Positions 1 to 5,129 of a stretch of DNA of 5,129 nt are shown one piece after another. Numbering within the stretch: the first letter of the stretch is position 1; every line of letters begins with the position of its first letter. Under the pieces are notes generated by a model. That model was not told where the DNA came from, made no database searches, and saw nothing but the letters and a program-made list of their open reading frames with translations. The DNA is taken from positions 1 through 5,129 of the forward strand of contig SBFU01000071.1 in assembly GCA_006227785.1 (NCBI GenBank). The letters are read 5' to 3'. This DNA comes from Burkholderiales bacterium (GTDB lineage: Bacteria; Pseudomonadota; Gammaproteobacteria; Burkholderiales; Burkholderiaceae_C). The translations under genes and the position numbers were made by a program.

Positions 1-392
1 GGCCGGTCAACCTGCTGCGCATCAGCCTGCACCCGGGCGGGCTGGCGCCGCGCATCCTCAACCTGGACCAGTGGCGAGAGCACCTGTTTGACCGCCTGCG
101 CCTGCAGGTGCGCCAGACCGGCGACGCGGCCCTGGCCGAACTGCTGGCCGAGTTGCAGGCCTACCCCGGGCAGGCCGAAGGCCAGGGCATGCGGATGGAG
201 GGCGAACACCGCGGCGTGCTGATGCCGTTTCTGGTGCAGACGCCGCTGGGTCTGCTGAACCTGGTGAGCACCACCACGGTGTTCGGCTCGCCGGTGGACA
301 TCACGCTGCAGGAACTGGCGCTGGAGACGTTTTTTCCGGGGGACGGGGCCACGGCCGAGGCCTTGCGACGGCTGGCGGCGCAAACCGACTGA
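1..392 (+). CDS. XRE-family transcriptional regulator with MmyB-like ligand-binding domain, C-terminal part (5' end outside window)
   Basis: This is the last 129 codons of a gene that begins before the window. The reading frame starts at base 3 and ends in TGA at 390-392. The visible protein matches, from memory, the C-terminal half of the MmyB-like (MLTR ligand-binding) domain found behind an N-terminal XRE helix-turn-helix. Family hallmarks are the opening NLLR...LHPGGLAPRILN (about residues 3-20), the helical stretch W24 to L51 with the RLRLQVRQTGD pattern, the TPLG strand (80-83), the STTTVFGSPVDITLQELALE block (89-108) and the FFP ending (110-112). Members are cytoplasmic one-component regulators thought to bind a small hydrophobic ligand, and they usually control a neighbouring oxidoreductase gene. 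The DNA-binding half and the upstream neighbour are not visible, so the target cannot be guessed. An internal GTG at 108 opens the same frame but is not a credible start, because the conserved domain runs through it. Confidence 0.85.
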   Translation, partial: PVNLLRISLHPGGLAPRILNLDQWREHLFDRLRLQVRQTGDAALAELLAELQAYPGQAEGQGMRMEGEHRGVLMPFLVQTPLGLLNLVSTTTVFGSPVDITLQELALETFFPGDGATAEALRRLAAQTD

Positions 393-397
393 CGGCG

Positions 398-437
398 CCG
401 TGGCGGGCCGGGTGGCGTCAGGTTCCGGGCGCCACGG
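398..437 (+). terminator. Weak candidate hairpin after the XRE-family gene
   Basis: Five bases after the stop codon, CCGTGGCG (398-405) is perfectly complementary to CGCCACGG (430-437). A possible inner stem pairs CCGG (408-411) with CCGG (425-428). No T-run follows on the plus strand, so this is not a textbook intrinsic terminator. It could be a stem that stabilises the 3' end, a pause site, or chance in GC-rich DNA. The rest of the 93-base gap before the next gene (438-485) shows no convincing promoter. GATAAC at 440-445 is a four-of-six match to a -10 box, but no -35 box lies at the right distance. Confidence 0.25.
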
Positions 438-485
438 TCGATAACAAGTCATGGGCGCGCTGGAGCGCGGCCTGTTTCATGCCCC

Positions 486-1079
486 ATGCCCACCATCAAG
501 ACCTTGTGTTGCACCCTGCTGGCGGCGTTCTGCCTGAGCGGCCCGGCGGTCGCGCAGACCTCGCGCGCCGTCACGGCCGAATGGGCGCTGTCGGCCGACG
601 GACAGCACATCGTGCTGACCCGCTCGCGCCTGCTCTGGCCGCGCTGCGTCGAGGGCATGCAATGGAACGGCAAGACCTGCGTGGGCACCCCTTTGTGGTT
701 TGACCATGCGCAGGCGCTGGAACACGCGCGCCAGCGCAGCCAGGCCGACGGTGTGACCTGGCGGCTGCCCAGCGCCCGCGAATTGCAGCTCATGAGCCAG
801 CACAACCAGCGCGCCATCGAGGCCGCCCAACCCGCCCCCCTGCCCGAATCGTCACTGGGCTGGAGCTGGTCAGGCACCACGCAGGTGATCCGACGTCAGA
901 TCAACCCCTACAGCTACGACACCCTGGTCAAGGGCAGCGCGGCCGGTGTGGGCGGCCAGCAGCTGGACCTGAAGAACGGCTGGGCGGTGAACACCGGCAC
1001 CGCGGAGATGCGCGGCGACATCCCGCGCCGCACACCCATGATGCTGCGGCTGGTGCGCCCGGTCGACCGGCCCGATTGA
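486..1079 (+). CDS. Secreted DUF1566 (Lcl C-terminal-like) domain protein
   Basis: This gene encodes 197 residues, starting at ATG 486 and ending in TGA at 1077-1079. Residues 1-23 form a Sec-type signal peptide: Lys5, a hydrophobic core TLCCTLLAAFCLSG and an AVA-Q cleavage site. LAAFC is not an acceptable lipobox, so an exported soluble protein is more likely than a lipoprotein. The mature part carries the DUF1566/Lcl_C signature: W51PRC54VEGMQWNGKTC65VG, a W71...A75...A helix and WRLPSARELQLM (92-103), followed by a GWSWSGT strand (125-131) and a closing MLRLVRPV strand. Cys54 and Cys65 could form a disulphide in the periplasm. The biochemical role of this domain is not established; members are secreted or surface-associated. 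There is no Shine-Dalgarno sequence close to the start, and no other start lies in frame just upstream. The ATG at 479 is in a different frame. The domain call is firmer than any function. Confidence 0.8.
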   Translation: MPTIKTLCCTLLAAFCLSGPAVAQTSRAVTAEWALSADGQHIVLTRSRLLWPRCVEGMQWNGKTCVGTPLWFDHAQALEHARQRSQADGVTWRLPSARELQLMSQHNQRAIEAAQPAPLPESSLGWSWSGTTQVIRRQINPYSYDTLVKGSAAGVGGQQLDLKNGWAVNTGTAEMRGDIPRRTPMMLRLVRPVDRPD

Positions 1080-1105
1080 TTTCTCAGACTGCAACAGTCC
1101 GGCGC

Positions 1106-1142
1106 TTGGCCGCATCGGGGGCTGGCGGCTACCATCGGTTCA
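1106..1142 (+). promoter_or_regulatory. Candidate promoter for a leaderless transcript of the DUF364 gene
   Basis: TTGGCC (1106-1111) and TACCAT (1130-1135) lie 18 bases apart. Each matches four of six bases of the sigma-70 -35 and -10 consensus. Transcription would begin about seven bases after the -10 box, at or next to the A of ATG 1142. This agrees with the lack of any Shine-Dalgarno-like purine run just before that ATG, and would make a message with no 5' leader. The call rests on pattern only; similar partial matches can occur by chance. Confidence 0.4.
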
Positions 1143-2008
1143 TGACCGCATCCACAAGCCCGGTGGCCCAGGCCCTGCTGCACCAGATCGACGACATCGC
1201 CAGCCGCTGGCCGGCCCCGCGCGTGCGCCGCCTGCACCTGCCGAAACACGAGGTGCAGCCGGGCGAGCACGACGCCGAGTTCTGCGCCCTCGAACTGGAG
1301 GACGGCGCCTTCGGCCTGTCGTATGTGCTGCTGGGCAACTCGCTGGCCGGCCTGCTGGCGTCCCACGGCGGCCTGGCCGAGCCCCTGGCCGGTGCCGACC
1401 CGCTGCAACTGGCCCGCCGCCTCGTCGGTGGCTCCCCCGTTGAGCGGGCGCTGGCCCTGGCCGCGGTCAACGCGCTGACCGACTCGGTGTGGCGCCGCAT
1501 CGGCTACGAACCGCCGGCGGCCGGCAACTCGCTGGGCGATGTGCAGCTGGGCCCGCAGGACCACCTGGGCATGATCGGCTTCTTTCCGCCCCTGGTGCAC
1601 CGCGTGGCCGAGGCCGGCGGGCGCCTGAGCGTGGTCGAAATGAACGCCGAGATGGTGGCGCGCCAGCAGGCGCGGTTTCCGCAGGTGCGCATCGGGCTGG
1701 ACCGGGGCCTGCTGGCCGACTGCAACGTGGTGGTGGGCACCTCGACCATGCTGCTGAACGACACGCTGGACGAGATGCTGGCGGCCGCGCCGCAGGCCAC
1801 ACGGTTCGCGGTCATCGGCCCGTCGGCGGGGCTGTGGCCCGACCCGCTGTTCGAGCGCGGTGTCACGCTGCTGGGCGGCACCCGCATCACCGACGCGCCG
1901 GGTTTTGTGCAGGCCATGGCCGAGGGCCGGTCGTGGAGCAGTTCGACACGCAAGTTCGCCATCGCGCGCGAGGGCTGGCCCGGCTGGCGGGCCATGACCG
2001 AACGGTGA
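1142..2008 (+). CDS. DUF4213/DUF364 domain protein (putative heavy-metal chelation family)
   Basis: This gene encodes 288 residues of soluble protein with no signal peptide or membrane segment. The N-terminal third resembles DUF4213: a helix at 8-22, strands from about 45 to 65, and ERALALAAVNAL at 101-112 with the family's conserved Asn110. The remainder resembles DUF364, a Rossmann-like domain: a GDVQLGPQDHLGMIGFFPPLV block (132-152), LSVVEMN (162-168), a VVVGTSTMLLNDTLDEML block (196-213), IGPSAGLWPDPLFERGVTLLGG (225-246) and the closing TRITDAPGFVQAMAEG (247-262). The database family is labelled a putative heavy-metal chelation domain; to my knowledge no reaction is proven, and I infer none here. 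Cys48 and Cys194 do not form a known metal site. ATG 1142 is chosen because the domain starts just after it and a -10-like TACCAT ends seven bases before. A TTG at 1076 overlaps the preceding stop codon and would add 22 residues unlike the family. The gene converges on creC with a 13-base gap. Confidence 0.8.
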   Translation: MTASTSPVAQALLHQIDDIASRWPAPRVRRLHLPKHEVQPGEHDAEFCALELEDGAFGLSYVLLGNSLAGLLASHGGLAEPLAGADPLQLARRLVGGSPVERALALAAVNALTDSVWRRIGYEPPAAGNSLGDVQLGPQDHLGMIGFFPPLVHRVAEAGGRLSVVEMNAEMVARQQARFPQVRIGLDRGLLADCNVVVGTSTMLLNDTLDEMLAAAPQATRFAVIGPSAGLWPDPLFERGVTLLGGTRITDAPGFVQAMAEGRSWSSSTRKFAIAREGWPGWRAMTER

Positions 2009-2021
2009 CGCAGGCGGTGGC

Positions 2022-3467
2022 CTAGGCGCGGCGCTGCGCCAGCGGCAGCGTCAGGTCCACCCGCACGCCCTGCCCCGGCACATTGCACAGCTGCACCGTG
2101 CCGCCGTGCAGTTGCGCCACCTCCTGCACCAGGCTCAGGCCGAGGCCGGTGCTCTTGCGCTGGCTGTCGGGCCGGGGCAGCGAATAGAAGCGCTCGAACA
2201 CCCGCTCCAGCGCGTAGTCGGGCACCAGCGGGCCTTCGTTCAGGATGCCGATCTGCACCTGCCCGCCGGGCGTCTGCGCGGCCCGCACGAACAGGTGCCC
2301 GCCCTCGGGCGTGAAGTCGATGGCGTTGTCCAGCAGGTTGCTCAGCGCCTGCTCCAGCAGGAAGCGCTCGGCCTCCAGCTGCAGGCCGTCGGCCACCTGC
2401 ACATCCACCTGCAGTTGCTTGCGGCTGATCAGGCTTTGCTTGGCCTGCAGCTCCTGATCGAGCAGCGGGCGCAGGTCGATGCGCTCCACACCTTCCAGGT
2501 GCTGGCGCTGTTCCACCCGGGCCAGCGACAGCAGCCGGTCGATCAGGCGCTGCAGGCGGTCGGACTCGGCGTCGATGTTGCGGGTGAAGCGCTGCCGGGC
2601 GTCGTCGGGCAGGTCGCTCTCCTGCAGCAGCTCGGCCGCCCCGCGGATGGCCGACAGCGGCGACTTCATTTCATGCGTCAGGGTGTGGACGTAGTTCTCG
2701 ACATAGGCTTTGCCGTCGATCTCTTCGCGCATGGCTTCGGTGGCCTGGGCCAGGCGGTCGAGCTCGGGCTCGCCCAGCACCGGCAGGCTGGCGCGGCCAC
2801 CGTGCCGCACCCGCTCGACATAGTCGACCAGGCGGCGGATGGAACGCGTGAGCCAGTAGGCCATGGCGCCGCCCAGCAGCAGGGCCGCCAGCAGGATCAG
2901 GCTGCCACGCTGCCAGAAGTGGGCGTTGGCCAGGGTGATGAAGGGCTGCAGGCTGGCGGTGGGCTGGCCGACGCTGAGCACACCCAGCAAGCCGTCAGGG
3001 CCCATCACCGGTGCCGCCACATACATGTGGCTGGTGAACGGGTCGTCCGGGTTGGTGCGCGTGGTGCGGGCACCGTACTGGCCGCGCAGGGTCATGGCCA
3101 CATCACGCCAACCCGAGTAGTCCTGCCCCATCTGGCCCGGCTCGGTGTGAAACAGCACCAGGCCGTGTTCGTCGGTGATGTAGACCACCAGCTCGGTGCG
3201 GGTCTTCTCGCGCGACCAGATGGTGGCATTGACCGGACGCTGGCGGTAGCGCTCCAGCGCCTCGCTGAAGGGCGAGCCGGGCACGAACTCGCTTTCCCAG
3301 TGCAGGGCCGCCAGCTCGGCCAGCAACTGGCTGCTGTCCACCAGCACCTCTTCGCTGGCCTGGCGCATGGACGAGGGCAGCTGGTTGATGACGCTGTGAT
3401 AGAACAGCAGCGTGCCCACCCCGGCCAGCAGGAACCAGGCCACAAAGACCCTGTAACCCAGTCTCAT
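2022..3467 (-). CDS. creC: Two-component sensor histidine kinase CreC
   Basis: This gene encodes 481 residues, ending in TAG at 2022-2024. It is an inner-membrane sensor kinase expected to phosphorylate the adjacent CreB. In order: transmembrane helix at about 7-24, an extracytoplasmic sensor region (about 25-185), transmembrane helix at about 187-206, a HAMP-like linker (207-255), and a dimerisation/phosphoacceptor helix with LTHEMKSPL and His265. The N-box is NLLDNAIDFTPEGG (Asn377, Asn381) and the G2 box is TGLGLSLV (440-447). Recalled E. coli CreC shares the MRxGxR start, VGQDYS-W-DV, TLRGQYGAR, NPxDP, MYVAAPxM, GVLSVG and PDYALxRxFERFYSLPR, so this is CreC rather than a generic kinase. 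The G1 box reads NEGPL (410-414) instead of DxGxG, a variant also seen in CusS/CopS-like kinases. The ATG overlaps the creB stop as ATGA, with AGG seven bases upstream. No creD follows on this strand. Confidence 0.93.
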   Translation of the reverse strand: MRLGYRVFVAWFLLAGVGTLLFYHSVINQLPSSMRQASEEVLVDSSQLLAELAALHWESEFVPGSPFSEALERYRQRPVNATIWSREKTRTELVVYITDEHGLVLFHTEPGQMGQDYSGWRDVAMTLRGQYGARTTRTNPDDPFTSHMYVAAPVMGPDGLLGVLSVGQPTASLQPFITLANAHFWQRGSLILLAALLLGGAMAYWLTRSIRRLVDYVERVRHGGRASLPVLGEPELDRLAQATEAMREEIDGKAYVENYVHTLTHEMKSPLSAIRGAAELLQESDLPDDARQRFTRNIDAESDRLQRLIDRLLSLARVEQRQHLEGVERIDLRPLLDQELQAKQSLISRKQLQVDVQVADGLQLEAERFLLEQALSNLLDNAIDFTPEGGHLFVRAAQTPGGQVQIGILNEGPLVPDYALERVFERFYSLPRPDSQRKSTGLGLSLVQEVAQLHGGTVQLCNVPGQGVRVDLTLPLAQRRA

Positions 3468-4243
3468 GGCTGCGCCTGCCCGCTGCTCACGTCCAGGCTG
3501 TAGCCCAGGCCGCGGTGGGTGACGATGGGGTCGCGCGCCGGGTCGATGCGCTTGAGCTTGGCGCGGATGCCCTTGATGTGGGTGTCCACCACCCGGTCGA
3601 AGTTGGCCGATGGGTCGTCCCAGGCCGAATCCATCAGCTGCTCGCGGCTGAGCACGTGCTCGGGGTGCCGCAGCAGCGCACTGAGCACCAGGTATTCGTA
3701 GCGCGTGAGGTCCAGCCAGTGGCCCTGGTAGCGGATGCGCTTGCGCGGCAGGTCGTGTTCGAACAGGCTGGCCGGTGGGTCGACCGCTGCAGCCGGCTGG
3801 ATGACCACCCTGCCCTGGCTGCGGCGCAGGATGGCCCGCACCCGCGCCGAAATCTCGCGCGGGCTGAAGGGCTTGACCACGTAGTCGTCGGCCCCGATCT
3901 CCAGGCCGACGATGCGGTCGACCTCTTCCTTGCGCGCGGTCAGGAACACCACCGGCACGGCCGAGAACTGCCGGATCTGGCGGCACAGTTCGAAACCGCT
4001 GGTGTCGGGCAGGCCGACGTCGAGCACCAGCAGGTCCACCGGCTGGCGCTGCAGCCAGTCCAGCCCGTCGCGGCCCAGCTGGCACCAGTGCACCTCGAAG
4101 CCGTCGCTGCCCAGGGCATAGACCAGGGCGTCGGCAATCGCCGCCTCGTCTTCGATGATCAGTATGCGCTCACCCATCTGCTGTGCCTTGCTGTCCGTCT
4201 GTGCCGATTGTGGCGCCTTTGCCAGGCCGGGCTGCCGATTCAT
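3464..4243 (-). CDS. creB: Two-component response regulator CreB (OmpR family)
   Basis: This gene encodes a DNA-binding response regulator, 259 residues from ATG 4243. The receiver domain (about 25-140) shows the acidic pair Glu31-Asp32, phosphoacceptor Asp75 in LDVGLPDTSGFELCRQ, Thr102 in LTARKEEVDR and Lys124 in KPFSPRE. After a linker (about 142-158) comes an OmpR-type winged helix ending in VVDTHIKGIRAKL and THRGLGYSLD. Those blocks, plus GLEIGADDYV and LTRYEYL, match E. coli CreB as I recall it, which binds tandem TTCAC repeats. The start is uncertain. ATG 4243 overlaps the sortase stop as ATGA and has GGAG eight bases upstream, like the other junctions of this operon. Its first 22 residues are not part of the fold and have weaker GC at third positions (15 of 21 codons). 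Met23 (ATG at 4177, AAGG eight bases upstream) would give 237 residues, nearer the roughly 229 of E. coli CreB. Confidence 0.93.
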   Translation of the reverse strand: MNRQPGLAKAPQSAQTDSKAQQMGERILIIEDEAAIADALVYALGSDGFEVHWCQLGRDGLDWLQRQPVDLLVLDVGLPDTSGFELCRQIRQFSAVPVVFLTARKEEVDRIVGLEIGADDYVVKPFSPREISARVRAILRRSQGRVVIQPAAAVDPPASLFEHDLPRKRIRYQGHWLDLTRYEYLVLSALLRHPEHVLSREQLMDSAWDDPSANFDRVVDTHIKGIRAKLKRIDPARDPIVTHRGLGYSLDVSSGQAQP

Positions 4244-4815
4244 GTAGAGGGCTCCAGCCAGGCGCTGACGACATACCGCAGCGGACCGCCGCTTTGCAGC
4301 GAGGCAAAGGGGTAGCAGGTGACCAGGCGCAGCTCGGGGCGACCCTGTTCGAAACGCATGGGCTGCTGCGTGCTGTCGACCACCTGCATTTGCCCCACAC
4401 GGTACACGTGCACCCGGCCCCGGGCGTCCTGCAGTTCGAGCCGGTCACCGGGCTGCAGGTGCCGCAGGAAGGCGAAATGGCTGTCCTGGTGGCCCGCCAG
4501 CAGCACGGTGGCCGCCTCACCCGGTTGCGCGCTGGCGGGGTGGTGACCGGGCCCGAAGGCCAGTGCCTCGCCGCTCACACTGACCAGCACATGGTGGTGC
4601 CGACCACCCGGCTCGGTCAGCCGCGCCACCGGCCAGGTGTCGGCCCAGCGCCAGGGCTTGACCGGCTGGCCGGTGCGCAGGCTTTGCGTCCAGGCATCGG
4701 CAATCAGGTGCTGGGCCAGCACGGCCTTGGCCTGCAGCCACAGGGCCTGGCCGGCCAGACCGGCGGCCGCCAGCATCAGCAGGGCCGCCAGGGCCAGGCG
4801 CCAGCGCCGGCTCAT
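4240..4815 (-). CDS. Class GN sortase (proteobacterial dedicated sortase, membrane-anchored transpeptidase)
   Basis: This gene encodes 191 residues. The N-terminus (MSRRWR, then a hydrophobic helix at about 7-27) anchors the enzyme in the inner membrane, with the catalytic domain outside the cytoplasm. The sortase fold is recognised from AFGPGHHPASAQPGE (86-100), VLLAGHQDSHFAFLRHLQPGD (104-124) with catalytic His109, LRLVTCYPF (162-170) with nucleophile Cys167, and GGPLRYVVSAWLE (176-188) with Arg180. All three catalytic residues are present. Class GN sortases occur in Gram-negative bacteria, usually beside a single substrate. They are presumed to cut that substrate near its C-terminus at an LPxTG-like motif and transfer it to an acceptor not defined in these organisms. 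The ATG at 4815 is well supported: GGAGG (4821-4825 on this strand) lies five bases before it, and it overlaps the substrate gene's stop as ATGA. Family members usually read GHRDTHF; GHQDSHF here is a mild variant. Confidence 0.92.
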   Translation of the reverse strand: MSRRWRLALAALLMLAAAGLAGQALWLQAKAVLAQHLIADAWTQSLRTGQPVKPWRWADTWPVARLTEPGGRHHHVLVSVSGEALAFGPGHHPASAQPGEAATVLLAGHQDSHFAFLRHLQPGDRLELQDARGRVHVYRVGQMQVVDSTQQPMRFEQGRPELRLVTCYPFASLQSGGPLRYVVSAWLEPST

Positions 4816-5129
4816 GCGGTCCTCCGACGCAGCAGCCAGGCGGCCGAGAGCGCCAGCAGCAGGGCCAGCAGCCATTTCTGCAGCAAACCCAGCGAGGTCC
4901 TGGGGTACTGGTGGTCCACCGGGTTGAGGTTGGCCACCGCCTCGCCGTGCAGCGCCTGGTCGGCCGGGCGCACCGGTGTCTCGTCCACGGCGACAAAGCT
5001 GGTGTAGGCGCTGAGCAGGCGGTGCTTGAGCGCCACCGGCAGCACCTGCTGGCGCACGGTCTCTGCGTCCTGGCCCTGGCTCAGCTGGTCCATCAGGCCC
5101 TCGATCTTCTGGCGCGCCCACAGCACACC
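4812..5129 (-). CDS. Proteobacterial sortase target protein (VIT/VWA type), C-terminal part (5' end outside window)
   Basis: The last 105 residues of a larger protein are visible. The opening LWARQKIEGLMDQL (3-16), the LPVALKHRLLSAYTSFVAVD block (30-49) and the following ETPVRP resemble the C-terminal region of the family called marine proteobacterial sortase target protein. Members of that family carry an N-terminal VIT (vault/inter-alpha-trypsin) domain and a von Willebrand factor A domain; both would lie outside the window and are inferred. The tail has the three-part layout of a sorting signal: YPRTS (75-79), a hydrophobic stretch (about 80-100) and a basic end (RRRTA). The motif departs from LPxTG or LPxTA in its first and fifth residues but keeps Pro-x-Thr. 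The stop overlaps the sortase start as ATGA. After export, the protein is expected to be held in the membrane by its tail until the sortase next door cleaves it. Confidence 0.88.
   Translation of the reverse strand, partial: GVLWARQKIEGLMDQLSQGQDAETVRQQVLPVALKHRLLSAYTSFVAVDETPVRPADQALHGEAVANLNPVDHQYPRTSLGLLQKWLLALLLALSAAWLLRRRTA

Noticed and set aside
451..537. Possible 28-codon small frame from ATG 451, just after a GATAAC -10-like sequence
   Set aside because: It overlaps the DUF1566 start out of frame, has Cys/Pro/Arg-rich shadow composition and lacks a -35 partner.
479..703. ATG at 479 as an alternative start for the secreted protein
   Set aside because: It is in a different reading frame from the signal peptide and DUF1566 motifs and gives a shadow translation.
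1076..1141. TTG start at 1076 overlapping the DUF1566 stop as TTGA, extending the DUF364 protein by 22 residues
   Set aside because: The extra residues do not fit the family, no ribosome binding site precedes the TTG, and a promoter-like pair lies between it and ATG 1142.
914..1600. Minus-strand open frame of 228 codons
   Set aside because: It is antisense to parts of two well-supported plus-strand genes and has no recognisable motif.
2025..2040. GGCGC/GCGCC hairpin at the convergent junction as a shared terminator
   Set aside because: The stem is only five base pairs, lies inside the last codons of creC and has no T-run on either strand.
2300..3160. Scattered TTCAC/GTGAA pentamers as CreB binding sites
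   Set aside because: They occur singly inside coding sequence; I did not see a tandem pair with six-base spacing. The operon promoter, where a site would be expected, is outside the window.
2106..3503. Long plus-strand open frame (465 codons) opposite creC
   Set aside because: It is an antisense shadow of creC in GC-rich DNA: its translation is rich in Gln, His, Ala, Val and Leu with no recognisable domain, while the minus strand carries clear kinase motifs.
2022..4085. A single 687-codon minus-strand frame that could be read as a CreB-CreC fusion
   Set aside because: Only the part from 3467 down to 2022 is CreC. The upstream part lies out of frame with creB and reads as Pro/Ala/Arg-rich shadow sequence, while the true creB is intact in another frame.

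Overview
The window is GC-rich (roughly two thirds or more G+C by eye, with third codon positions almost all G or C) and gene-dense. It looks like the chromosome of a betaproteobacterium of the order Burkholderiales, plausibly Comamonadaceae. That placement is inferred from base composition, codon use and gene families, not from a marker gene.

Layout. Positions 1-392 (+) hold the C-terminal 129 residues of an XRE-family regulator with an MmyB-like ligand-binding domain. Positions 486-1079 (+) encode a small secreted DUF1566 (Lcl C-terminal-like) protein. Positions 1142-2008 (+) encode a DUF4213/DUF364 protein of unknown function, apparently started from its own promoter and possibly leaderless. 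It converges, with a 13-base gap, on a minus-strand operon that fills 2022-5129. Read in its own direction, that operon is: the C-terminus of a VIT/VWA-type proteobacterial sortase target protein (cut by the window edge), a class GN sortase, the response regulator CreB and the sensor kinase CreC. No rRNA, tRNA, CRISPR array, insertion sequence or phage gene was seen.

How the genes work together. The minus-strand operon is the main point of interest. A Gram-negative sortase and its single adjacent substrate are joined by ATGA stop/start overlaps to each other and to a CreB/CreC-type two-component system. All three junctions in view have the same ATGA form, so the four proteins are probably made from one message with coupled translation. 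The substrate ends in a sorting-signal-like tail (YPRTS, hydrophobic helix, RRR). The sortase keeps its His, Cys and Arg catalytic residues. Proteobacterial dedicated sortase systems are known to carry their own regulator/kinase pair. Here that place is taken by proteins that resemble enterobacterial CreB and CreC along their whole length, and no creD follows creC. The inference is that an envelope-sensing CreBC system controls, or is co-produced with, the sortase and its surface protein. The three plus-strand genes show no clear functional link to the operon.
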